From the NCBI GenBank assembly GCA_021732525.1, contig JAKFUU010000035.1, forward strand, positions 1-63,551: a DNA stretch of 63,551 bases, written 5' to 3'. The notes under the pieces are model-generated. The model saw nothing but the letters and a program-made list of their open reading frames with translations. It searched no databases and was not told the DNA's origin. The translations under genes were made by a program, and so were the position numbers. Source of the stretch: Sphingomonadaceae bacterium (lineage in GTDB: Bacteria; Pseudomonadota; Alphaproteobacteria; Sphingomonadales; Sphingomonadaceae). Below, one piece after another: positions 8,906 to 16,536 of the stretch; positions within the stretch are counted from its first letter, which is position 1; the number at the start of each line of letters is the position of its first letter.

Positions 8906-9427
8906 ATGAATATCGGAACGATCAAGAAGAACGCCGCTGGCCAGCTCATTGGCCAGGTGAGCACGCTCGCTGTGACGCTGACCGTTGGTCTGCGCGGCGT
9001 CATGAGCAACAACCCGCGCGCGCCCAAGTTCGAAATCGTCGCATTGAACGCCGCCCGCCAGTGGGTCGTGGTCGGTGCGCTGTTCGAGCTCACCGCCAAC
9101 GCTACCGGCGAAAGCTTCTACCAGGGCAAGATCGACGACCCCAGCATGGCGAACCCGCTCTACATTGCGCTGTTCGCGCAGGAAGACGGCTCGTTCAACG
9201 TCGCTTGGCAGCGCCCGACGCGCCGCCGGACGAACACGCTCGAAGCCACCGACTATGGTGAAGGCGACATGTTCGACGGTGCTGACAATCGTGGCGGCCC
9301 CGAAGACCAGGGCGGCGATGGTCTGGGTGAAAGCACCGCTGAAGGTCCGCGCAAGAGCAAGGCCAAGGCCGGCGTAGATGCAGGTGCCAAGACCGAAGAC
9401 GCACTCCCCCCGCTGGTCGACGCCTGA
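8906..9427 (+). CDS. DUF736 family protein
   Basis: The first 107 residues (MNIGTIKKNAAGQLIGQVSTL onward, with the LFAQEDGSFNVAWQRP block) match the DUF736 fold found on conjugative plasmids and ICEs of Alphaproteobacteria; its function is unknown. A hydrophilic, Gly/Asp/Lys-rich tail of about 65 residues follows. The start ATG 8906 has AGGAG at 8894-8898; the longer frame overlaps the previous gene. Confidence 0.88.
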   Translation: MNIGTIKKNAAGQLIGQVSTLAVTLTVGLRGVMSNNPRAPKFEIVALNAARQWVVVGALFELTANATGESFYQGKIDDPSMANPLYIALFAQEDGSFNVAWQRPTRRRTNTLEATDYGEGDMFDGADNRGGPEDQGGDGLGESTAEGPRKSKAKAGVDAGAKTEDALPPLVDA

Positions 9428-9453
9428 CCCCTCCCGGGCACGGCCAGTACCCC

Positions 9454-9491
9454 GGCAAGGGCTCGTTCGCATCCGCGAGCGGGCCCTTGCC
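9454..9491 (+). terminator. Hairpin after DUF736, possible terminator
   Basis: GGCAAGGGCTCG pairs with CGAGC-(GG)-GCCCTTGCC around a short loop. There is no clear T tract, so termination may be weak or factor-assisted. Confidence 0.5.
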
Positions 9492-9525
9492 CTTCATCAG
9501 GAAGCCAGAACGCTGCGGATATTCC

Positions 9526-9554
9526 TTGTATTCCGTAAATTACGGAACTATAAG
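9526..9554 (+). promoter_or_regulatory. Promoter and palindromic operator of the Phd/PemK-like pair
   Basis: TTGTAT (9526-9531) and TATAAG (9549-9554) are 17 bp apart. The spacer is filled by TTCCGTAA-A-TTACGGAA (9531-9547), an 8-bp inverted repeat around one base. The placement fits autorepression by the antitoxin. Confidence 0.65.
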
Positions 9555-9616
9555 AAACTCGAGTCGATGGTTGCCGCGCAGATATCCGTTGTATTGCGAA
9601 TTTCTTGAAAGGATAA

Positions 9617-9886
9617 ATGATGACAGCAAGCCTTCCCCTTGCCAGTTCGAGCGAAGTGTCCAAACGCTTTGGTTATTATTACGATGAGGCAATGACCCAT
9701 CCGGTCGGGATTGAGCGCAACGGCGCGGCCCGCGTCGTCATGCTTTCAATGCCCGAATATCAACGCCTCGCTTTGCTTGACCATGTCGCGACGGCCAGCT
9801 CGGAAATGCCCGATGAAGACTATAAAGCCCTCCGCGACGCCCGCGTCTCCGACGAAAGTGTCGCCCTCAACGCCCTCATGGACTAA
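9617..9886 (+). CDS. Phd/YefM-like antitoxin
   Basis: 89-aa protein with the Phd-fold order: SSSEVSKRFGYYYDEA, then PVGIERNGAARVVMLSMPEYQRL, and a flexible acidic C-terminus that would wrap the toxin. The ATG at 9617 follows AAAGGA. It precedes and overlaps a PemK-like gene. It would bind the palindrome at 9531-9547. Confidence 0.78.
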   Translation: MMTASLPLASSSEVSKRFGYYYDEAMTHPVGIERNGAARVVMLSMPEYQRLALLDHVATASSEMPDEDYKALRDARVSDESVALNALMD

Positions 9887-10280
9887 ACCGGTTGCGGGTG
9901 ACGTAATCCATTACCGTTATCTTTGGCGGCATGAAGCGGATGCGGGACGCGAAGACGGACGGAAAACCCGTCCCTGCCTTGTCCTTGCAACCCGCGAGTC
10001 GGCCAAAGGACTGGTTGTCCACATTGCGCCAGTAACGACCCAGCATTTTGCCGATGCTGGACATGTTGCGATACCGGATGCCGTTATCCGCCATCTAAGC
10101 CTCGATGCGCGGTCTATCGTCGTGACCAGTGAGTATAACACGTTCGTCTGGATCGGACCCGATGTCTTTCCGCGCGCCGATGGCCTCGTCCATTATGGCA
10201 AAGTGCCGGAGCGCTTGCACGATCAGATTCGAAACGCAGCCATTGCGAAACGCGCCCGAAATATCGTGAGGACTGAGTAG
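9858..10280 (+). CDS. PemK/MazF-like growth-inhibitor toxin
   Basis: Starts with GDVIHYRYLWRHEADAG and continues GRKTRPCLVLA, which resembles the beta-barrel start of PemK/MazF-like ribonuclease toxins. The C-terminus is longer than in classical MazF. No ATG is available near the domain start; GTG 9858, inside the antitoxin's end, is the likeliest start and gives 140 aa. The toxin role rests on the partner gene and the motif, so nuclease activity is inference. Confidence 0.65.
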   Translation: MSPSTPSWTKPVAGDVIHYRYLWRHEADAGREDGRKTRPCLVLATRESAKGLVVHIAPVTTQHFADAGHVAIPDAVIRHLSLDARSIVVTSEYNTFVWIGPDVFPRADGLVHYGKVPERLHDQIRNAAIAKRARNIVRTE

Positions 10281-10472
10281 CCACTGGCGAGGTCTAACAC
10301 TCCTCAACGCAGCGCCATTGCCTATCGATGATCTCGTCGGTCGGATCTGGTATCGAATTTCACCCGTCATGCGAACGTCCTGATCGCCAACTTCGCTTTG
10401 TGTCCCTTCATTGATACTGCCGCATCTGCCCTGGCGTTGCGATGAACCATGCGACGGTCGGGCCGGGGCACA

Positions 10473-10629
10473 ACCGGTAAAGCAGCGGACCGGGAAGCCC
10501 TGCGGGCTTGCCGCACCACTCCTCGCTTTACCGGTTCCCCGCTGCTGGCGCGCGGTGTGCCTCCGTCCCTTGTCCCGCCGCTCCTTCTGTTCATCGCCGG
10601 GCAGTTCCGGCGAGTTTCAACAAGGAGGT
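10473..10629 (+). promoter_or_regulatory. Structured 5' leader of the ssb-like gene
   Basis: The 356-bp gap before the gene holds interlocking inverted repeats: ACCGGTAAAGC (10473-10483) with GCTTTACCGGT (10525-10535), AGCAGCGG (10481-10488) with CCGCTGCT (10539-10546), and the hairpin AAGCCC-TGC-GGGCTT (10495-10509). The first two pairings share bases and exclude each other at the junction. The leader ends in TTTCAACAAGGAGGT. Its 3' block CGGTTCCCC resembles those in the two leaders downstream. Confidence 0.6.
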
Positions 10630-10636
10630 ACATCAC

Positions 10637-10972
10637 ATGAAAAATCTGGTCATTCTCATCGGGCGCATCGCATCGACTCCTGAAACCCGCAACAACGGGA
10701 CCACCAGCATCACCAACTTCACGCTTGTCACCGACCGGCCCAAAATCGTCGAAGGCAAGACCGTCAAGAACGATGCAGGCTATACCGAGACCATTCCGGA
10801 ATTTCACCGCATCACCGTCTTTAACGGCCTCGGCCAGACCGTCGCCAAGCACAAGACCAAGGGCGATATGGTCGAAGTCCAGGGCCGCCTCCATTATTCC
10901 AAATGGACCGACAAGGACCAGATCGACCGTTACTCGGTCGAAATCATCGCCGACGAGGTCCTCTTCCTCTAG
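10637..10972 (+). CDS. Single-stranded DNA-binding protein-like OB-fold protein
   Basis: 111-aa SSB-type OB fold: MKNLVILIGRIASTPETR at the N-terminus, the IPEFHRITVFNGLGQTVAKH block, and GDMVEVQGRLHYSKW. It lacks the long flexible tail and acidic tip of chromosomal SSB, as do several plasmid SSB-like proteins. A strong AAGGAGG lies at 10622-10628. It should coat single-stranded DNA during transfer or repair. Next to other leading-region-type genes, this fits a role in the recipient just after DNA entry. Confidence 0.85.
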   Translation: MKNLVILIGRIASTPETRNNGTTSITNFTLVTDRPKIVEGKTVKNDAGYTETIPEFHRITVFNGLGQTVAKHKTKGDMVEVQGRLHYSKWTDKDQIDRYSVEIIADEVLFL

Positions 10973-10991
10973 GCGAACTGGCCCGGCACAG

Positions 10992-11025
10992 AGCGGCGCT
11001 GCCCATCCGGGCAGTGCCGCTTTTT
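10992..11025 (+). terminator. Rho-independent terminator after the ssb-like gene
   Basis: AGCGGCGCTGCCC pairs with GGGCAGTGCCGCT (one mismatch), with a 4-base loop and a following T run. Confidence 0.8.
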
Positions 11026-11071
11026 GCTGTTGTCTGCTCTTTGCGGCTGCGCATGCGTTCTTCCCATATTG

Positions 11072-11091
11072 GCCAAAATTGCTATTTTGGC
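11072..11091. promoter_or_regulatory. Palindromic operator before the orphan Phd-like gene
   Basis: GCCAAAATTGCTATTTTGGC is an 8-bp perfect inverted repeat around TGCT. It lies 27 bp before the Phd-like start and is the probable autoregulatory site. Confidence 0.6.
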
Positions 11092-11118
11092 AGCAACGAC
11101 AAACAGGGGGATTCGATC

Positions 11119-11337
11119 ATGGCCGAAAATGAGCCGGACGGCGCACCGGCGCGGGTGAGTGTGCCGCTCACCCGCTTTCACAACAATACCGGCGAGTTTC
11201 TTGACCTCGCGCTGGTACAGCCGGTTACGCTCACCAAGCATGACCGGGTCGTGCTCACCATTTGCGAGGCGGGCTATTTCGAGCGTCTTGAGGCCTTCGC
11301 CGCTGCCCATAGCGGCCCGGTGCCGCCGCGTGGCTGA
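11119..11337 (+). CDS. Orphan Phd-like antitoxin
   Basis: 72 aa. RVSVPLTRFHNNTGEFLDLAL and the VTLTKHDRVVLTICEAGYFERL block match the N-terminal DNA-binding fold of Phd/YefM antitoxins. No toxin gene follows; the next 344 bp are a structured leader. It may be an orphan regulator that binds the palindrome upstream, or an antitoxin against a toxin elsewhere. Confidence 0.68.
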   Translation: MAENEPDGAPARVSVPLTRFHNNTGEFLDLALVQPVTLTKHDRVVLTICEAGYFERLEAFAAAHSGPVPPRG

Positions 11338-11493
11338 CAGGGCAGGGACGTTTTGGCGACCAGTCTGAGGTGATTTGCTGTTAACCGGCCCGCCGACGCG
11401 TGCCGGGCAAATCTTTAACTCTCTCTCATCTCGCCATCAGGCTGACGCTTCATCGCCATAGCATGACGCTTGGGTGCTGGCGGCCGTCAAGGA

Positions 11494-11564
11494 CCAGTGG
11501 TTCCCCCAATTTTGCGCATCGGACCGCTTCGCTTGTCCGCGCACAAAATCGGTTCCCCCACTGG
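11494..11564 (+). promoter_or_regulatory. Structured leader element, copy A (before DUF2493)
   Basis: Nested stems are seen: CCAGTGG (11494-11500) with CCACTGG (11558-11564), ATTTTG (11509-11514) with CAAAAT (11544-11549), and GGAC (11521-11524) with GTCC (11535-11538). Unpaired TTCCCCC blocks lie on both sides. The element sits in a 344-bp leader that ends in TTTTCAATTGGAGGT before the ATG. Copy B at 12812 keeps the layout with different paired bases. Confidence 0.65.
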
Positions 11565-11681
11565 CGGGCGGAGCCGCGACGGCGCGTGCCGCGCGTCGTC
11601 CCTGACTGCCTGGCACCAGCGTCCAGTCGATCTCCATCTTTCATCCATCGGGGATGAGAGGGTTTTCAATTGGAGGTTTAT

Positions 11682-12638
11682 ATGTCCCAGCGTTTTTCAA
11701 ACTTCGCCGATCTTGCCGATCATTATGCCGAGCAGGTCGCAAGCCCTGATTATGGCACCGCGTTCATGGAGCAGACCGAGATGGCCCGCCTCTCGATCGC
11801 CGAGGAACCAACCACAGCGGATATGCCCGATCCGGATAAGGCGCAGGCTGCGCTTGAGATGATCATGGCAACGGTCTTCGACCTGTTCCGCGATACCCGC
11901 ATGGAAGATTTCTCAGGCGAGGTTGCATGGGGCATTGCCAACAGCTTCCATGTCGTTGCCAAGCGGCTCGATGACCGGGAGGATGCCGCCAGCCAGAAGC
12001 TTACGGAATTGCTGAAGACCTGGGACCCGTCGGAAGTCTATCAGACCGAGGTCGAGGACCTGACGATGACAGCACGGAGCCTGTCCGAATGCCGTGACGC
12101 AATGGAATGCATGCGCGAACATGCGGCCCGCATCTACCATGTCGAAACCGGCAGGCCGTTCTCTCCGGTGCGCGGATCACGGGTTGCATCAAAAGCCACA
12201 GCATCAATGATTGAAGCGCGCGACTATATCGCCAGTCGTGCCCAACAGCGGCGCGAACAATATGCACCATCAGGGGCCGTCGTTGCCTTTTCAGGCGGGC
12301 AAACATGGGCTGACCATGAACTGATCTGGGAACATCTCGACTGCATCAAGGTGCGAATTCCCTCAATGATCCTCGCCACCACGGCGCAGAACAAGGGCGC
12401 CGATGTGATCGCGGCAAGCTGGGCTGCAAAGAATGACGTGAAAGTCGTGCTGTGCCGTCTCGACCGTGCCTTGGGCAACCGTGCGGCCTTTGTGCGCAAT
12501 GACCGCATCGTTGGCTTCCGTCCGGTGGAAGCGATCGTGTGCAGCGGAACCGGTATCCAGGCCAATCTCGCAGACAAGTTGCGGACCGCAGGCGTGCCGC
12601 TTCACGTCTTGCGCGAGCGTTCGGCGATGCAGGGCTGA
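11682..12638 (+). CDS. DUF2493 (SLOG-superfamily) protein
   Basis: 318 aa. The C-terminal 120 residues, from AVVAFSGGQTWADHELIW through CSGTGIQANLADKLR, are a DUF2493 domain, a Rossmann-like SLOG-superfamily fold thought to bind nucleotide-derived ligands. The first 190 residues are helical and acidic. The start ATG 11682 has GGAGG at 11672-11676. Genes of this family recur on alphaproteobacterial conjugative elements, but their role is not known. Confidence 0.87.
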   Translation: MSQRFSNFADLADHYAEQVASPDYGTAFMEQTEMARLSIAEEPTTADMPDPDKAQAALEMIMATVFDLFRDTRMEDFSGEVAWGIANSFHVVAKRLDDREDAASQKLTELLKTWDPSEVYQTEVEDLTMTARSLSECRDAMECMREHAARIYHVETGRPFSPVRGSRVASKATASMIEARDYIASRAQQRREQYAPSGAVVAFSGGQTWADHELIWEHLDCIKVRIPSMILATTAQNKGADVIAASWAAKNDVKVVLCRLDRALGNRAAFVRNDRIVGFRPVEAIVCSGTGIQANLADKLRTAGVPLHVLRERSAMQG

Positions 12639-12661
12639 TCCACTCACCCATTCATCTATCA

Positions 12662-12699
12662 GGGGTGCCAGGCCTTACGGGTCTGGTGCCCCTTTTTTT
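12662..12699 (+). terminator. Rho-independent terminator after DUF2493
   Basis: GGGGTGCCAG pairs with CTGGTGCCCC and is followed by seven T residues. Confidence 0.88.
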
Positions 12700-12811
12700 G
12701 CCCGTTCGCACATCTAGGGGAACGGGTGACGGGCAGTGCACCCAAACCCAAACACACACTCTCGCAAGACCTCCAAGGATGAAGACCGGAGCTGGCCCGC
12801 CTCAAGGATGC

Positions 12812-12880
12812 GCGGTCCCCCCAATTTTTTCCTCCTCTGCGCTTGCGCTTCGCTCCAGAAAAAATCGGCTCCCCCACGCC
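12812..12880 (+). promoter_or_regulatory. Structured leader element, copy B
   Basis: ATTTTTTC (12824-12831) pairs perfectly with GAAAAAAT (12858-12865). The flanks GGTCCCCCCA and CGGCTCCCCCAC match copy A. The loop contains the GCGCTTGCGCTTCGC run. It lies in a 328-bp leader that ends TTTTCAACAAGGAGGT before the ATG at 12967. Confidence 0.65.
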
Positions 12881-12966
12881 CCGCTGTCGCGGCCTTCGGT
12901 CCTTGACCCGGACCAGCTCCGATCTTCGCTGAAGAAGCCTCTTCGATTTTCAACAAGGAGGTTATC

Positions 12967-13275
12967 ATGTTAGCACTTGCCGTTCAAAATATCGCCGTTT
13001 TCAATCAGCCCGCTTATGACGCAGCCTATCGGACCGCGTCGATCCGGGCCCAGCACAGCTTCTTCGACCAGCACATCGTCGAGGACGAGGAAGCCGGTTT
13101 CATCGCCATCGACGAAGGCGATTATAATGGTCTGGCGCAACATCTGATCGACCGGATCGTCCACACCATCGCCGGGCAAATGGCAGACGATTTCGACCTT
13201 CCCAACTATAGCCGCGTGTCCCATATCGCCGCCGGAATCGACCTCGAATTCGATGCCGATGATTGCCCATTTTGA
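12967..13275 (+). CDS. Hypothetical acidic protein, 102 aa
   Basis: No family recognised. It is very acidic (VEDEEAGFIAIDEGDYN near residue 38, EFDADD at the end), soluble, and translated from a strong AAGGAGG site. Acidic small proteins of leading regions can mimic DNA to block host defences, but there is no sequence evidence for that here beyond charge. A strong terminator follows at once. Confidence 0.72.
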   Translation: MLALAVQNIAVFNQPAYDAAYRTASIRAQHSFFDQHIVEDEEAGFIAIDEGDYNGLAQHLIDRIVHTIAGQMADDFDLPNYSRVSHIAAGIDLEFDADDCPF

Positions 13276-13284
13276 ACGCAGACC

Positions 13285-13319
13285 GGGGGAGGAGCCGAAC
13301 GGCTCCTTCCCCTTTTTTT
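13285..13319 (+). terminator. Rho-independent terminator closing the left accessory block
   Basis: GGGG-(G)-AGGAGCCG pairs with CGGCTCCT-(T)-CCCC around a 2-base loop, followed by seven T residues. Confidence 0.92.
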
Positions 13320-13478
13320 GTACGAAACCAAAAGCCCCGACGCGGCATCGAGCCACGCCGGTGCTTGCCTTCTGGCATTACTATCAGGGCGCCTGTGGGC
13401 CGACCGGTCAATGCCCGCTTCATGACAAACGGACACTTCCGCAAGTGAAAGATCAGCCGACAGGAAAATCTGGGATAG

Positions 13479-13794
13479 AGTGTACACCCTACACTGCGGG
13501 CAGTTTTGAGAAATCCCGGAAATCCGACGGTTTCCAAGTGGTGGCCCAAGCGATCCGCTTGTGTTCGCTCTCCCGTGGGTCGGATAAAGTTATTATATTC
13601 AATTGCTTATGCCGAACACAAGCGAACCGCAAAATTGCATGCTATTTGGTCCGCAGACGAGCTGGAGCAATCGTCTTCCGATGGCGCGCGCATCGACAAA
13701 GAGATCGCGTTGGTGCCTCGTCAAGCCCAGGTGGCGTACCTGGAAACCAGCCATTTAACATCGGCAACAATGTCTAACATTAAAGGTGTTAGAC
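13479..13794. other. Candidate origin of transfer (oriT) region
   Basis: The 600-bp stretch before the ribbon-helix-helix gene has no convincing gene but is dense in inverted repeats. These are AGTGTA-CACCC-TACACT (13479-13495), the perfect 12-bp pair CGCTTGTGTTCG (13556-13567) and CGAACACAAGCG (13613-13624) around an AT-rich 45-bp spacer, and GTCTAACA-N7-TGTTAGAC (13772-13794). It lies next to genes for a DNA-binding accessory protein, TraD and TraI, which is where MobF oriT sites are found. The nic site cannot be identified. Confidence 0.55.
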
Positions 13795-13874
13795 CCGCAT
13801 CAAGCAAAGACCCAAATCACGTCGTTCTTGCAATGGCGACGAACAGACGCTACCAAGAACGCGCGTAAGAACCG

Positions 13875-13896
13875 CCAGCTCCGCAATGGGAGCTGG
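13875..13896 (+). promoter_or_regulatory. Hairpin covering the ribosome site of the RHH gene
   Basis: CCAGCTCC pairs with GGAGCTGG around a 6-base loop. The right arm is the ribosome binding site for the ATG at 13901, so the fold would limit translation. Confidence 0.55.
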
Positions 13897-13900
13897 ATGG

Positions 13901-14182
13901 ATGACATTGATATATGTTCCGCTCAGGCTCAAGCCAGAGCTGCTTCATGAACTCGACACCATAGCCAAGAAACGTGGGAAGCCCCGTGCGCATATCATGC
14001 GCGAAGGGCTGCACTTCTACGCCGAGCGGAACACCATATTATCCGAGATGGAATATCGCCGCCTCATGGCCGACGAGTTTATCTACCTCGCGCTCGACGT
14101 CATCATCCGGGAAAGGCATAACGGCGCCTATCAAAGCATTCTTGAAGAGGCCGCCCAGCGCGCGAAAGCGCTTTGTGCCTAG
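13901..14182 (+). CDS. Ribbon-helix-helix DNA-binding protein, likely relaxosome accessory factor
   Basis: 93 aa. The first 45 residues (a short beta strand TLIYVPLRL, then two helices ELLHELDTIAKKRG and RAHIMREGLHFYAE) form an RHH domain like TraY, Arc or CopG. An acidic helical tail follows. It lies between the oriT candidate and traD, so it probably binds oriT and/or regulates the transfer genes. ATG 13901 is preferred over 13886 because GGGAG lies 8 bp before it. The traD start overlaps its end. Confidence 0.72.
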   Translation: MTLIYVPLRLKPELLHELDTIAKKRGKPRAHIMREGLHFYAERNTILSEMEYRRLMADEFIYLALDVIIRERHNGAYQSILEEAAQRAKALCA

Positions 14183-16532
14183 GCCCGACACCTATTCCGA
14201 TACCGGTCGCTCGGGCAAGCTGACGCATCACTCAGCGCGCGGAGCGATGCCGCGCAATGCGGGAAACTTCACCCGTGGTTCCCAACTGATCACCCATGAA
14301 TTCATGATGTGGTTTGGCTCAGTGCGCATACCGCTTACCGTCTGGTTTTTTCTCTTCCTGATCGCCTTCATGATTACCTCCTTTCTCGTAATCCACGAGA
14401 ATGAGGCGCAGATGATCCTCATGAAAATCTACGCCGCCGGATGGCAGTTCATGGAGTTTAATTCCGCCAAGGTCATCAACCTCACACTGCCTTCAGGCGA
14501 AACAATCCTGGCTCCCGTCAACATGGTAGGCAGCCATCCGGCGGTGATCGATGCCTGGGCGCGGTTGATGCGCGCATTTTGGGGATCTGCTTTCATGTCT
14601 GCCGTTATCGCGGTTCCGCTGACCATCTGGTTTGTCGACTTGTCGCACAAACGCGGGCGCGGGATTCTTGAGGAACGCCACCAGCGCGGCGCGATGCTTG
14701 TCGACGCTGACGACCTTTCGGCTGTGATCGCCGCGCACAATATGGCCGAGTTTGAAAAGGAAGCCCAGCGCTGCTTTCCCAAAAATAGCCTGAGCGAAGT
14801 TCTTGCGATGGATTTCATCAAGCGCAAGCTGTGCGGTGTGCACCATCCCTACGATCTGGCGGGCGTGCGCTACCCTTGGCGCACCGAACAGTCGCACACG
14901 ATGCTCATCGGAACGACCGGGACCGGCAAAACCACGCAGATGCGCGACATGATCGCGCAAATGCGCGCGCGCCAGGATCGGGCCGTCGTCTTCGATCTGA
15001 CCGGGGCCTATGTCGAGGCCTTTTACAACCCGGAAACCGACATCATCCTCAACCCGATGGACAAAAGATGCCCATCATGGTCGGTCTTCCTGGAATGCCA
15101 AAACCATGCCGATTTCAGCAGTGTCGCGGCGGCGCTGATGCCCATCGATGGCGGGGCGTCCGAACCCTTCTGGATCCTCGCCGCGCGCACGCTCTTTGTG
15201 GAAACCTGCGTCCGGCTCAAACAAAAGGGCCAAACGACCAACCGTGATCTTGCGAGCCGGTTGATGATGGCGGACCTCAAAACGGTCCATAAGCTTCTTG
15301 AAAATACCGTGGCCGATCCGCTGACCGCGCCAGAAGCAGCCCGCATGGCAGAATCGATCCGCGCGGTGTTCAACACCAACGCGCAAGCACTCCGCTTTCT
15401 GCCAGAAGACAATCCGCCTTTTTCGATCTGCGACTGGATCGGCAAGACCGACAATCCCGGCAGCATCCTGTTCATTACCTCAACGCATAACGAGCTCGCA
15501 CTCAACCGTGCGCTGCTGACGGTCTGGATGAACCTCGCGGTTCATCGCCTGATGCGGCTACCGCGCACGCGTGATTTGCGAACCTGGTTCTTCTTCGACG
15601 AAGTCCATGCGCTGCACCGCCTGCCGGCGATCGAAGACGGTCTGCAAACAGCGCGCGGATTTGGCGGCGCCTTTGTCCTTGGTATTCACAGTTTTGCAAA
15701 ATTGTCTGAAACCTATGGCGAAGAGGGTGCCCAAAATCTCGCATCGCTTGCCCGGACAAAACTCATTCTCGCAACCGCCGACCGCGACACTGCGGAGCGC
15801 TGCTCGGACTATATCGGTCACCGCGAAGTGCGGATGATGGATGAGGCCTATAGCTATGGTTATTCCAACATCCGCGATGCGGCGACGATTACACCGCGCC
15901 AGCAGGTCGAACCGCTCGTTCTCCCCGATGACATCATGAAATTGCCGTCGCTGCGCGGTTTCCTTGTGTTTCCCGAAGGCTTTGATGCAGCGCGCGTGCA
16001 ACTACACTACCGCGACTTTCCAAGCCTCGCCGCACCTTATGAACCGCGCGAAAATGTTGAGCCGCTGGATTTTCTGGCAGATGATGCCGATGAGGACGGC
16101 GAGAGCGAGGCTGGCGGCCGCGAAGGCAATGCAACGCCTGAAATCCTGATCGAAAATAAGCCAGCAGCCCTTTCCATTCCTGCGCTGCGTACCGGCCTGG
16201 TCGACGAACCCGAACTTGAGGTTCCGAGCGAAGCTGACCCAAAGACCAATCCAACAGCAGCCATATATACCGAGCGCCAGGCCTTTATTGACCGAAGTTT
16301 CAAAGGCGATATCGGCTCAGCTGAAAGCACACGTCATCCCGCTGCAGCTTCCAAGGAAGGGGATGAACAGGCTGGCGCCCATATAGCCGGATCCCGTTGG
16401 CCGCCGGTCCAGGATCAGTACCGCCTTGATCTGGCCCGCCGCGAACTCGGCGAAACGCTCGAACCCGAAAGCCGGAGCGAACGCAGCGTAACCGCACCCG
16501 ACATAGGCCAAGCTGACGGACCGGAGTTGTAG
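14175..16532 (+). CDS. traD: Type IV coupling protein TraD
   Basis: VirD4-class inner-membrane ATPase that brings the relaxase-DNA complex to the mating channel. Two membrane helices (VWFFLFLIAFMITSFLVI, and FMSAVIAVPLTIWFV) precede the ATPase domain. Walker A is GTTGTGKTT near residue 245, Walker B is WFFFDEVHAL near residue 475, and an acidic hydrophilic tail ends the 785-aa chain. The start is uncertain: GTG 14175 overlaps the previous stop, while ATG 14247 would give a start at MPRNAGNFTRG, the usual TraD beginning. traI follows 4 bp downstream. Confidence 0.93.
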   Translation: MPRPDTYSDTGRSGKLTHHSARGAMPRNAGNFTRGSQLITHEFMMWFGSVRIPLTVWFFLFLIAFMITSFLVIHENEAQMILMKIYAAGWQFMEFNSAKVINLTLPSGETILAPVNMVGSHPAVIDAWARLMRAFWGSAFMSAVIAVPLTIWFVDLSHKRGRGILEERHQRGAMLVDADDLSAVIAAHNMAEFEKEAQRCFPKNSLSEVLAMDFIKRKLCGVHHPYDLAGVRYPWRTEQSHTMLIGTTGTGKTTQMRDMIAQMRARQDRAVVFDLTGAYVEAFYNPETDIILNPMDKRCPSWSVFLECQNHADFSSVAAALMPIDGGASEPFWILAARTLFVETCVRLKQKGQTTNRDLASRLMMADLKTVHKLLENTVADPLTAPEAARMAESIRAVFNTNAQALRFLPEDNPPFSICDWIGKTDNPGSILFITSTHNELALNRALLTVWMNLAVHRLMRLPRTRDLRTWFFFDEVHALHRLPAIEDGLQTARGFGGAFVLGIHSFAKLSETYGEEGAQNLASLARTKLILATADRDTAERCSDYIGHREVRMMDEAYSYGYSNIRDAATITPRQQVEPLVLPDDIMKLPSLRGFLVFPEGFDAARVQLHYRDFPSLAAPYEPRENVEPLDFLADDADEDGESEAGGREGNATPEILIENKPAALSIPALRTGLVDEPELEVPSEADPKTNPTAAIYTERQAFIDRSFKGDIGSAESTRHPAAASKEGDEQAGAHIAGSRWPPVQDQYRLDLARRELGETLEPESRSERSVTAPDIGQADGPEL

Positions 16533-16536
16533 CGCC

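Noticed and set aside
13253-13868. Two + strand frames (174 and 120 codons) in the oriT candidate region
   Set aside because: They start inside the terminator or lack ribosome sites, run through several inverted repeats and show no family pattern.
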